Below, piece by piece: positions 1 through 7,156 of a stretch of DNA of 20,154 bases. The DNA comes from Bacteroidota bacterium. GTDB lineage: Bacteria > Bacteroidota > Bacteroidia > Flavobacteriales > Weeksellaceae. Each line of letters opens with the position of its first letter. The stretch's first letter is position 1. A model generated the notes under the pieces. The model did no database searches. It was not told the origin of the DNA and worked only from the letters and a program-made list of their open reading frames with translations. The stretch covers positions 1 to 20,154 of the forward strand of contig JAEZYN010000145.1 of assembly GCA_023419095.1 (NCBI GenBank), given 5' to 3'. Both the position numbers and the translations under genes were made by a program.

Positions 1-59
1 CACGTTATGTAGGCAAAATCTACAATGACGAGTGGATGCAGGAAATGGGTTGGCTGTAA
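1..59 (+). CDS. C-terminal fragment of a second PLP-dependent cysteine synthase/CBS-like gene
   Basis: The window opens inside a plus-strand reading frame. From position 3 it encodes 18 residues, starting RYVGKIYND and ending EMGWL, then TAA at 57-59. These residues are identical to the C-terminus of the complete minus-strand PLP enzyme at 150-1130, yet 8 of the 18 codons differ, all at the third position. That pattern is what purifying selection on a real protein leaves, so this is probably the tail of a paralogous gene facing its copy tail to tail. Only the tail is visible. It could also be a short leftover of an inverted duplication, which cannot be decided without the sequence to the left. 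Confidence 0.7.
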   Translation, partial: RYVGKIYNDEWMQEMGWL

Positions 60-69
60 AAGAATTTTT

Positions 70-138
70 GGGCGTGTCCCTGCAACAAAGAGAGAGTAAA
101 ATGAAATTTTGCTCTCTCTTGGTTGCAGGGACACGCCC
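70..138. terminator. Bidirectional hairpin terminator between convergent genes
   Basis: Left stem 70-102 (beginning GGGCGTGTCCCTGCAAC) pairs with right stem 106-138 (ending GTTGCAGGGACACGCCC). That is 33 pairs with one mismatch (87/121) and one G-U pair (97/111), closing on a three-base loop. It lies 10-11 nt after the stop codon of each flanking gene, which is where an intrinsic terminator for both convergent transcripts would sit. The flanking T-runs are interrupted (AATAAATTCTTTT on the plus side), so termination is inferred from position and stem strength. The stem arms are themselves the innermost part of the inverted repeat. Confidence 0.7.
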
Positions 139-149
139 AATAAATTCTT

Positions 150-1130
150 TTATAGCCAGCCCATTTCTTGCATCCACTCATCGTTGTAGATTTTACCCAC
201 GTAACGTGAACCGTGATCGTGCAGTAAAACAACCACCACATCATCTTTCGTAAACTGGTCTTTCATCTGAACCAGCGCTGCAATGGCACTTCCCGCCGAA
301 TATCCGCAGAAAATTCCTTCTTCCTTGGCCAGTTTTCGGGCGTAAATGGCGCCGTCTTTATCGGTCACTTTTTCGAAATGATCAATCACCGTCATGTCGT
401 AGTTTTCGGGTATTATGTCTTCGCCAATGCCCTCTGTCACGTATGTGTAGGCATGTTCATAGTGCAGTTCACCGGTTTCGTGGAATTCTTTCAGAATCGA
501 TCCGTAAGTATCCACGCCAATTATTTTTATATCCGGATTTTTCTCCTTGAAAAAAGTTCCGCAACCGGTAACCGTACCGCCGGTTCCCGCACCGGCCACA
601 AAATGTGTCAGTTTTCCTTCGGTTTGCTCCCAAAGTTCCGGCGCTGTTTGCTCGTAATGCGCCTGGCGGTTCGACAGATTATCGTACTGATTCACGTACC
701 AGCCGTTCTCCGTTTCCGCTGCCAAACGCTTTGAAACCGAATAGTACGACCGCGGATCCGTCGGTTTCACGTCCGTTGGACACACAATCACTTCCGCGCC
801 CACAGCGCGAAGAATATCGCATTTTTCTTTAGACTGTTTTGAATTCGTGACGAAAATGCATTTGTAACCTTTAACGATCGCGGCGAGTGCAAGGCCCATA
901 CCGGTATTGCCGGAAGTCCCTTCAATAATGGTTCCGCCAGGTTTCAGTCGGCCATCTTTTTCGGCATCTTCCACCATTTTCACGGCCATACGGTCTTTTA
1001 CCGAATTTCCGGGGTTGAAAGTCTCAACTTTTGCCAAAACCAATGCCGGAAAGTCTTCGCCCAAAACTTTGTTAAGCTTCACAAGCGGCGTATTACCGAT
1101 GGTTTCGAGTATGTTTTGTGAATATTTCAT
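150..1130 (-). CDS. PLP-dependent cysteine synthase / cystathionine beta-synthase-type enzyme
   Basis: A 326-residue cytosolic fold-type II PLP enzyme. Family members form cysteine from O-acetylserine and sulfide, or cystathionine from serine and homocysteine. Visible signatures in order: IGNTPLVKL (11-19), NPGNSVKDR with the candidate Schiff-base Lys45, TSGNTG (72-77) for the substrate carboxylate, and the glycine-rich phosphate-binding GTGGT (182-186). A CGYSAGSA segment near 275 carries the serine expected to contact the pyridine nitrogen. The C-terminus (YVGKIYNDEW) resembles the catalytic core of cystathionine beta-synthase more than classical CysK, but there is no N-terminal haem region and no C-terminal CBS-domain pair. 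The exact substrate is therefore open. The start is ATG at 1128-1130, with a TACTTTTG box 30 nt upstream. Its last 18 residues are duplicated at the left edge of the window. Confidence 0.9.
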   Translation of the reverse strand: MKYSQNILETIGNTPLVKLNKVLGEDFPALVLAKVETFNPGNSVKDRMAVKMVEDAEKDGRLKPGGTIIEGTSGNTGMGLALAAIVKGYKCIFVTNSKQSKEKCDILRAVGAEVIVCPTDVKPTDPRSYYSVSKRLAAETENGWYVNQYDNLSNRQAHYEQTAPELWEQTEGKLTHFVAGAGTGGTVTGCGTFFKEKNPDIKIIGVDTYGSILKEFHETGELHYEHAYTYVTEGIGEDIIPENYDMTVIDHFEKVTDKDGAIYARKLAKEEGIFCGYSAGSAIAALVQMKDQFTKDDVVVVLLHDHGSRYVGKIYNDEWMQEMGWL

Positions 1131-1160
1131 AAGTGTATATTATTCTGTTTTTAGGAGCCA

Positions 1161-1168
1161 CAAAAGTA
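1161..1168 (-). promoter_or_regulatory. -7 box (TACTTTTG) for the PLP enzyme gene
   Basis: An exact match to the Bacteroidota -7 consensus TAnnTTTG on the minus strand, 30 nt before the ATG of the PLP enzyme. The same octamer precedes the glycosyltransferase gene at 15400. No TTG was found at the usual -33 spacing. Confidence 0.55.
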
Positions 1169-1190
1169 CGCATTCTCAGACATTTGGTAC

Positions 1191-1266
1191 GCGCTTTCCG
1201 CTGCAATCTTTTTTCGCCACCACTTCAGCCTTTGCGGGAAAAAAGGATTTCCGCTGCAATCGCGGA
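1191..1266. repeat. Small intergenic repeat element with paired 14-bp units
   Basis: The 175-bp spacer between the permease stop (1306) and the PLP enzyme start (1130) contains TTTCCGCTGCAATC twice in the same orientation, at 1195-1208 and 1248-1261. Between them lie complementary stretches TTTTTTCGC (1209-1217) and GCGGGAAAAAA (1234-1244), which can form a stem with a small bulge. The reverse-strand form (GATTGCAGCGGAAA) resembles, from memory, intergenic repeats of Chryseobacterium relatives; this could not be checked. It may also act as the 3' end of the permease transcript. No gene is seen in this spacer. Confidence 0.5.
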
Positions 1267-1305
1267 TATAAACCTCGGGCGTTTCACCTTACGACCAGAA
1301 TTCGG

Positions 1306-2535
1306 TTACGTATATTTTATGGATTTTACCGGCGATATTTTGCTGATCAGATAACTCGGCAGAATCAGCGCGATACCGGATACTACGAGGATTCCGAGCG
1401 AGATTGCTAAAATGTGCACGACATTCAGTTCCACCGGAACAACGCTGATATAGTAGTTTTCGGGATTCAGCGTGATGATACCGAAATATTTCTGCACCAG
1501 CAGAAACCCGAGCCCGATCAGATTTCCGAAGATCAGCCCCGGAACCATGATCAGTAGAGTATAATTAATGAAAATAGTGCGGATCTGACCGTTCGTTGCG
1601 CCCAAAGTTTTTAGTAAACCGATAGATTTCGTTCTTTCAATGATTAGTATGAGCAAAACCATCACGATGTTAATGATCACCACAATTAGCATAATACTGA
1701 TAATCAGCGCGATATTGGTGTCAAAAATCGCAATGAAATCCATGATCTGCGGATATTCATCGGTTGCTTTTACCGTGTAGTTTTTATAGCCGACGAGTCG
1801 GTCGATTTTCGGGGCGTCTTCGTCGATGTAGTTGATGTTTTTAAGAAAAACATCAATCCCGCCAACTTGTGTTTTATCCATGCCCTGGATTCTGCGTGCA
1901 TGGTTGATGTCGCCGATAACAAAAAGATCGTCGATCATTTTGATGTCGGTTTTATAAATTCCGACTACCTCAAACTTCCGGTAAAGCGGACTTTGATTGC
2001 CTTTGGAAAAAACCGCAACGATGCTGTCTTTCACGTTCAGGCGCATGTCCTGCGCGATTTTCTGCGAAATCGTGATGCCACTGTTGAAGCCATCTTCAGA
2101 AATTGCCGGCGTTCGCCCCGAAACCAGGAATTTTTTAAATCTTTCAGCGTCAAAATCTTTGCCGACACCTTTAAAAATAATACCGGCAAAATTGTGTTCA
2201 TTTCGCATGATGCCGCTCGCCGCCACATAATTCTGGGTACCCGCGACGTCCGGAATCGCGTTTATTTCTTTCAGCTTTAAACCTTCAGTCTCAAGAACAG
2301 ACGAGTTATAGGAGTTGTTTGACTGCTTGGATTTTATTGAAATATGGCCCGAAAAATCAGCCATTCTTTCCTTGATTGCACGTTTGGAACCAATTCCGGT
2401 GGAGACTGTGAGCAGCGAAACGATGACGCCGAGTGCTACGGAAAGCCGACCAATAAAGACAATAACCCGTGAGAGATTATTTTTGTTATCTTTGGAAAAA
2501 GCTATTTTTTTAGAAAAATATAACGGAAACTTCAA
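1306..2535 (-). CDS. ABC transporter permease, LolC/LolE/FtsX (MacB-like) type
   Basis: A 409-residue inner-membrane permease with the typical 1+3 transmembrane layout. One hydrophobic helix lies at about 24-46, followed by a large periplasmic domain (about 50-270), then three C-terminal helices at about 272-300, 325-350 and 376-395. The cytoplasmic loop after helix 2 carries ERTKSIGLLKTLGATNGQI, the family's coupling segment to the ATPase. The protein ends in SYLISKISPVKSIKYT, the usual PSxLxSxxxPVxxL tail. Known relatives extract lipoproteins or drive periplasmic efflux; the substrate here is unknown. No ATPase gene is in the window, so it is an orphan permease. The start is TTG at 2533-2535: upstream codons reach a TAA without any ATG or GTG, and the next Met (about 58) would remove helix 1. 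It is divergent from namZ, with 3 bp between start codons. Confidence 0.88.
   Translation of the reverse strand: MKFPLYFSKKIAFSKDNKNNLSRVIVFIGRLSVALGVIVSLLTVSTGIGSKRAIKERMADFSGHISIKSKQSNNSYNSSVLETEGLKLKEINAIPDVAGTQNYVAASGIMRNEHNFAGIIFKGVGKDFDAERFKKFLVSGRTPAISEDGFNSGITISQKIAQDMRLNVKDSIVAVFSKGNQSPLYRKFEVVGIYKTDIKMIDDLFVIGDINHARRIQGMDKTQVGGIDVFLKNINYIDEDAPKIDRLVGYKNYTVKATDEYPQIMDFIAIFDTNIALIISIMLIVVIINIVMVLLILIIERTKSIGLLKTLGATNGQIRTIFINYTLLIMVPGLIFGNLIGLGFLLVQKYFGIITLNPENYYISVVPVELNVVHILAISLGILVVSGIALILPSYLISKISPVKSIKYT
2487..2494 (+). promoter_or_regulatory. -7 box (TATCTTTG) for the NamZ gene
   Basis: A TAnnTTTG match 44 nt upstream of the NamZ ATG. It lies inside the coding sequence of the divergent permease gene, as it must because only 3 bp separate the two start codons. 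No -33 TTG at standard spacing. Confidence 0.5.
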
Positions 2536-2538
2536 GCG

Positions 2539-3735
2539 ATGATTTTAAGGCTCAAAATTAAAGATTTACTTCTGATTGTGCTAATTTATTTTGGCGTTGC
2601 CCAGACTACATTTGCGCAAAGTACCGATAAACATTGCTTTAAGACGGGCGCAGACAGACCAGAGCTTTATCTTCCACTGCTTAAAGACAAAAACATCGCT
2701 GTGGTAACCAATCAGACGGGCCGCCTCGCGGACGGCACATTCCTTGTCGATTTTCTGGTTAAAAATAGCGTAAATGTGAAATCTATATTTGCACCCGAAC
2801 ATGGTTTTCGCGGTGACGCTGATGCCGGCGAGCACGTAAAAAATGGCACTGACGGCAAAACCGGAATTCCCATTGTTTCGCTTTACGGCAACAATAAAAA
2901 ACCAAGACCCGAGCAGCTTAGAAATATTGACATCATTGTTTTTGATATTCAGGATGTTGGTGTGAGATTTTACACTTACATTTCCACACTTACTTACATT
3001 ATGGAAGCTGCGGCAGAAAACGGAGTGGAAGTGATGGTGCTCGATAGGCCCAATCCCCATGACGGCTACATTGACGGACCGGTGCTGAAAGACCGCTGGA
3101 AAAGTTTTGTCGGGATGCATAATGTGCCGGTGGTTTACGGTCTCACAATCGGCGAATACGGAAAAATGGTGAACGGCGAAAAGTGGCTGCAAAACGGCAT
3201 TGAAGCAAAATACACTTTAATTCCGATGTTGGGTTACCATAAAAATCAGCGTTACGCCATTTCGGATCGGCCTTCACCCAACCTTCCGAACGACCAGTCC
3301 GTCAATCTGTATCCAAGTCTTTGTTTTTTTGAGGGGACGCAGGTTTCGGTAGGCCGCGGCACCGATTTGCCTTTCCAGATATACGGCAGTCCCTGGACGA
3401 GGAATTTACCTTTTAAATTCACGCCGAAACCTAATTTTGGTGCAAAAGATCCCTTTTTAAATGGGCAAGTATGCTATGGCGAAGATCTGTCCAGACAAAA
3501 TCTTGATCTTAAGAGTTTAAATTTGAATTGGCTGCTTAAAGCCTATAAAAACTATGAAAGTCCTAGACAGGATTTCTTTCTGAAAAACCTCTTTTTTGAT
3601 AAGCTCGCCGGCACCGACGATCTACGGAAACAAATAATCGCTGGTAAATCTGAGGCGGAAATTAAAAAATCATGGCAAGAGGATTTGGAAGAATTTCAAA
3701 AAATACGGATTAAATATGTTATTTATAACGACTAA
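2539..3735 (+). CDS. namZ: Exported exo-beta-N-acetylmuramidase, NamZ family (DUF1343, GH171)
   Basis: A 398-residue secreted enzyme. Characterised family members remove MurNAc from the non-reducing end of peptidoglycan fragments, feeding cell-wall sugar recycling or scavenging. The N-terminus is a Sec signal peptide (charged MILRLKIK, hydrophobic core, cut likely after TTFA before QST at about 27). DUF1343 signatures follow: VVTNQTGR, then FAPEHGFRG near residue 85, VFDIQDVGVRFYTYIS near 135, VLDRPNPHDG near 170, and DRPSPNLPNDQSV near 245-258. Length and end (FQKIRIKYVIYND) are normal for the family, so the gene appears intact. The ATG at 2539 abuts the divergent permease start. The gene ends 37 nt before the convergent barrel-protein stop, with no clear terminator between. 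No other MurNAc recycling gene (murQ, nagZ, amgK) is nearby. Confidence 0.9.
   Translation: MILRLKIKDLLLIVLIYFGVAQTTFAQSTDKHCFKTGADRPELYLPLLKDKNIAVVTNQTGRLADGTFLVDFLVKNSVNVKSIFAPEHGFRGDADAGEHVKNGTDGKTGIPIVSLYGNNKKPRPEQLRNIDIIVFDIQDVGVRFYTYISTLTYIMEAAAENGVEVMVLDRPNPHDGYIDGPVLKDRWKSFVGMHNVPVVYGLTIGEYGKMVNGEKWLQNGIEAKYTLIPMLGYHKNQRYAISDRPSPNLPNDQSVNLYPSLCFFEGTQVSVGRGTDLPFQIYGSPWTRNLPFKFTPKPNFGAKDPFLNGQVCYGEDLSRQNLDLKSLNLNWLLKAYKNYESPRQDFFLKNLFFDKLAGTDDLRKQIIAGKSEAEIKKSWQEDLEEFQKIRIKYVIYND
2553..2560 (-). promoter_or_regulatory. Possible -7 box (TAATTTTG) for the ABC permease gene
   Basis: A TAnnTTTG match on the minus strand 17 nt before the permease TTG start, inside the first codons of namZ. 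The position is plausible, but the region is AT-rich and the match could be chance. Confidence 0.35.
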
Positions 3736-3772
3736 ATCTGTTTTCCGGTTTGCCATCTTCTGATTTTGCACC

Positions 3773-6700
3773 TTAAAAACTCGCCTTCACCTGCATAGAT
3801 CCGATATGGATTGTGCGCTCGTTTGAGCTGCGACCTTCGTAATTTACATTCAACTGAATGAACGAATTGAGGCTTTGTTGCAGGAACAAAGACCAAACCT
3901 GGTTTTTTCCGGGTTTTAAACCATCCAGCATTTGGTTTCCAACAATTGAAAAACTGTTGCCTGTAAAATCGTTATTGATGAATGAAAAGTTCCCCCGAAC
4001 CGATGTTTTCTTGCGGTCCCACTGCAGACTTCCGGTGATGTCATAAGTTTTCAGAAGTTCTTCACCATCCGTTCTGCGTTTTTGACGTAGCGCCGATGAA
4101 AGTTCTGCCTGCAGCGTCGTTGTGAGTTTGTACGTAGCTTTCGGTTTGGTCTCAAAATTATTTAAAATATAGTCCCGCGTGCTGAACATCTGCGACGAGT
4201 TTTCAATGTGATGCAGCGCGTTTTCCCAATCGAGCCGGAAATCTTTGTTGAACCAGTAGCCTAAATTTACAAAATGTGAATTCTGCGTGCGCTCTTCATT
4301 ACTAAAATTGGCGTTGATCAAATTTTGATTGTCAATAAACCGGTAATTTCCATTCCAACCCGATTTCTCCGTGGGGTTGAACTGTACAGAGACCAGAATA
4401 TTCTGGTTTTTTAAGATCTGGTCTGCATTGGTTTCAAATGGATTCAGGACTAATACCTTATCTCTTTTAAAAAAAGAATTTTGCGAATTGAGTGAAAGGT
4501 TGATATTCCAACGTTTTAAAAATTGATTATTTGAATTGAACACCATCGAGGGATTAACAAACAGGGCGAGTTGCAGCTTGTTTTTGTTGGATGGAAGATA
4601 ATTCACCGTGTTGGTATAAATGCGGATATACTGCGCCAGATCAGCGTATTCAGCGATTTCGAATTCATCCAGCTGCTGCACGCCGTCACCGTTGTAGTCG
4701 GTCCATTTGTAGATTCCCTGGCCGTCGGTCACTTTAATATACTGAAATTCGCGCTGTGCCTCTTGGCCGTTTCCAAGTTCGTAAAACGCCTGCAGACGCA
4801 TTCCGTTTCGGAACAGCTGCTGATTGTACAAAATATTTCCAACCACAAAATCTTCATTAAATGTGGCGGCGAGGTCGCGGTCTTGGAAGAAGAATTTGCG
4901 GTAGTGAATCAATGCGTTGAGCGTTGTTTTTTCGGTTTTAATGATTTGACTTTCAGCCATAAATCCTAAAATATGGTTGATATTCTGAAGTCTGTTGTTG
5001 CGAACCGAATCGTTGTCACGAAAATAAACACGGGCAAGCAGTCGTGTCCGCGCCGAATCGCTGATTTTTTTCTGGAAAAAAACCTCTTTCCAGCTAAAAC
5101 TCGTGACATCCAGTTGATTGGTTTCGTTAAAATTTTTCACATTGTGCTCCATACTTGCGCCGGCTGCCCAGCTGCCTTTTGGCCTTAAAACTTCGGAAAT
5201 TATGCCTCCGCGCACAAACCGCGTGTTTTGGAAGGCCTGTTTTGTGTCAAGATATGAGAAGTTGCCTTTGGTAGTGAATTTTGCGCGTATCCAGCCAAAA
5301 TCGAGATCGTTTTTGATACCTGTGTACAAATCGTGCTCATCGAGGTAGTTCAGGCGGTAATTTAAAAATGAAGACTTATTCCATTGATTCAAAAAGCTGA
5401 AAATAAAGCGGTTTTGCGTCCGCTGATTGAATTCTTCTGTGAGATTGAAATCCCGGGCAAATTCTACATCATTGATTCTGTCTAAAACATGAAAACGTGA
5501 ACTGATCCGCTGATATTCAAAGCGTGGCGTGCCTTTCCAGTTTTTGTAAAGAAAAGTTTGGTACCCAAAAACTCTCGCTGCAAGACCTGTATTTTCATCT
5601 GCATCTTTAGAAGAAAAAAGATTCTGATCAAAATTGCTCAGTGACACGTCCGCACCCACTTTTCCGCCGCGTAATAAATATGCAGCATTAGCCGAAAAAA
5701 TCTGGGTTTTCTGCGGTGCAGGCAGTTTTCGTACAGCGCGGTGATCGCCGAGATTTTCGCCCACAAATTCAAAAACACGCCCGTTATTGGTCGTCTGTTT
5801 CACTCGGTAATCGCCGAGATTCTGTCCAAAATAGGTGAACGCGACCGTATAAAGTGTTTCAGCAGTGTCAGTCGAAAATTCATAGAAATATCCGCTTGCG
5901 TACTCGGTTCGCTTGTATAGGATCTTATTTACATCAAATTCCGTGACGGCTCCCGAAGGTGCGTACATCAGATCACGATTGTTGCCCGCATTTGCGAGTA
6001 TTTGCTGGTCTTCTTTGCTTAAATTTAATGCCAGCGGCGCATTTTTGTTATCGTTTTCAGAGAACCAGCTGAAGCCTGTTTTCAGCCGTTCGCGCTCGTG
6101 GCGAAGACTTCCGGTAACCAGAAAACGTGTGTAGTTACGGTTCGTATAATTGTAAGAAACCGTGATGAAGTTTTGCCTTAAAATAGCACGAAAACTGGTA
6201 AAAGTAAGTTCGCCGGTGTTATAATTAATGATATAATCCTGGTTTTCGCCGCGTTTCATTAAGATTCCGTCGATATAAACCTGTTCTGAGCCTGATATTA
6301 TCGTGATAAACTGTTCGCCGTTCTTGCCGGTGAGGCGGTAGGGTCCCTGATTGCCTTCAACGCCCTGAAAACGGATGCGGTGAAATTCGCTGCGCGCCAC
6401 ACCTCCAGACACATCAATCGTTGTTATGTTATCTTTTCCGAATGCCGTCTGAAACTCAAGTCCCATGCTGCGCCTTTGGTAGCGTCCGAAATAAGTATAA
6501 TCATCAGTGAGATCGAGATGTCCCGCGCGCAGAATTGATTTGTCGCGGATGTTCAGCTGCATGTAAATTTTATCGAATTCTTCAAGCGTTTGTGTGTAGC
6601 CGTCAGCCTGTATGGGCAAATTATGGTCTGAAATGGAAGCGAGAATAGAAACGTCGGGCGAGAGTTTACCCGAAATCTGAAGATCCATCGAACTTTGTAC

Positions 6701-7006
6701 ACTTTGGCCCTGGTTGTTGCCGAAGGTGATGCCGCGGACAATTGAACCTTTGCTGTTAAGGTCGCCTAAAACACCGGATCTGGAAGGTTTTACGAGGATG
6801 CCTTCGTCAACGATCACTTTGTTTTGGGTCCTGATAAAATCGAGTGTATCGCGGGTGTAAAAATCTTTCTCGATTTTCGCACTAAGCACTGAATCCTGCT
6901 TCGCTGAATCTGTCGGGATATTGGGGTTTTTCCAACTGAATATCTGCGCATTCGTATAATGGACTGCGAAAACAATAGAGAGTAAGAAAAGTAGTTTTTT
7001 TGGCAA
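3773..7006 (-). CDS. Large outer-membrane beta-barrel protein of unknown function
   Basis: A 1077-residue exported protein I cannot assign to a characterised family. The signal peptide is MPKKLLFLLSIVFAVHYTNA, cut before Gln21. An N-terminal region (about 85-200) with IVRGITFGNNQGQSVQSS, ASISDHNLPIQADGYTQ and DKIYMQLNI resembles, from memory, part of other large Bacteroidota outer-membrane proteins including SprA-like ones. At about 394-428 two short motifs (QNLGDYRV, ENLGDHRAV) repeat. Most of residues 430-1077 is made of alternating, aromatic-rich strands ending in a terminal Phe, typical of a BAM-inserted barrel. An EF-hand-like loop, DYNGDGVQQLDE, lies at 770-781 with acidic or Asn ligands at loop positions 1, 3, 5 and 12, probably a Ca-binding turn. 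The start is TTG at 7004-7006: an in-frame TAG lies just upstream with no ATG after it, and the signal peptide needs this start. A weak TACTTTTA box lies at 7026-7033. It is convergent with namZ and divergent from the T9SS cargo gene. Confidence 0.8.
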   Translation of the reverse strand: MPKKLLFLLSIVFAVHYTNAQIFSWKNPNIPTDSAKQDSVLSAKIEKDFYTRDTLDFIRTQNKVIVDEGILVKPSRSGVLGDLNSKGSIVRGITFGNNQGQSVQSSMDLQISGKLSPDVSILASISDHNLPIQADGYTQTLEEFDKIYMQLNIRDKSILRAGHLDLTDDYTYFGRYQRRSMGLEFQTAFGKDNITTIDVSGGVARSEFHRIRFQGVEGNQGPYRLTGKNGEQFITIISGSEQVYIDGILMKRGENQDYIINYNTGELTFTSFRAILRQNFITVSYNYTNRNYTRFLVTGSLRHERERLKTGFSWFSENDNKNAPLALNLSKEDQQILANAGNNRDLMYAPSGAVTEFDVNKILYKRTEYASGYFYEFSTDTAETLYTVAFTYFGQNLGDYRVKQTTNNGRVFEFVGENLGDHRAVRKLPAPQKTQIFSANAAYLLRGGKVGADVSLSNFDQNLFSSKDADENTGLAARVFGYQTFLYKNWKGTPRFEYQRISSRFHVLDRINDVEFARDFNLTEEFNQRTQNRFIFSFLNQWNKSSFLNYRLNYLDEHDLYTGIKNDLDFGWIRAKFTTKGNFSYLDTKQAFQNTRFVRGGIISEVLRPKGSWAAGASMEHNVKNFNETNQLDVTSFSWKEVFFQKKISDSARTRLLARVYFRDNDSVRNNRLQNINHILGFMAESQIIKTEKTTLNALIHYRKFFFQDRDLAATFNEDFVVGNILYNQQLFRNGMRLQAFYELGNGQEAQREFQYIKVTDGQGIYKWTDYNGDGVQQLDEFEIAEYADLAQYIRIYTNTVNYLPSNKNKLQLALFVNPSMVFNSNNQFLKRWNINLSLNSQNSFFKRDKVLVLNPFETNADQILKNQNILVSVQFNPTEKSGWNGNYRFIDNQNLINANFSNEERTQNSHFVNLGYWFNKDFRLDWENALHHIENSSQMFSTRDYILNNFETKPKATYKLTTTLQAELSSALRQKRRTDGEELLKTYDITGSLQWDRKKTSVRGNFSFINNDFTGNSFSIVGNQMLDGLKPGKNQVWSLFLQQSLNSFIQLNVNYEGRSSNERTIHIGSMQVKASF

Positions 7007-7112
7007 AGTGATAGGCTACATGCTGTAAAAGTAACGAAAAAGTGGAATTAAAATTATTGGGATTGTTAACTCATAATTAACGTACAAATTATGATTTTAG
7101 TAAAAAAGGGCG

Positions 7113-7120
7113 TATTTTTG
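7113..7120 (+). promoter_or_regulatory. -7 box (TATTTTTG) for the first T9SS cargo gene
   Basis: A TAnnTTTG match 36 nt before the ATG at 7157, in the 150-bp divergent spacer between the barrel gene and the cargo gene. The leader that follows is almost pure A/T (TTATTAATTATTTAAAATTTT), typical of well-translated Bacteroidota genes. Confidence 0.55.
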
Positions 7121-7156
7121 CGCCAGAAATTATTAATTATTTAAAATTTTAAAACA

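Larger units (their letters stand above)
1..208. repeat. Long imperfect inverted repeat spanning two convergent gene ends
   Basis: Bases 1-102 read as the reverse complement of 106-208, with a three-base loop at 103-105 and one single-base indel near 66/143. The outer 59 bp of the arms are coding (the same 18 codons on opposite strands, 8 synonymous differences). The inner 43 bp are non-coding and nearly identical (two mismatched pairs, one of them G-U, plus the indel). The repeat runs off the left edge, so its full length is unknown. An inverted gene duplication explains it best. No transposase, target-site duplication or IS-like end is visible. Confidence 0.85.

Noticed and set aside
1..208. 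Inverted repeat as the ends of an insertion sequence
   Set aside because: The arms encode the C-terminus of a metabolic enzyme, are separated by only three bases, and no transposase is present.
907..1410. Plus-strand open frame of 167 codons over the PLP enzyme and the following spacer
   Set aside because: It is antisense to the conserved catalytic region of the PLP enzyme and runs into the permease end; no family resemblance, promoter or start signal.
2581..3192. Minus-strand open frame of 203 codons
   Set aside because: It is antisense to the conserved core of namZ, rich in His and Cys as out-of-frame translations often are, and has no domain.
3773..7006. Barrel protein as the T9SS translocon SprA
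   Set aside because: Some N-terminal motifs are similar, but it is less than half the length of SprA and most of the sequence does not match what I know of it.
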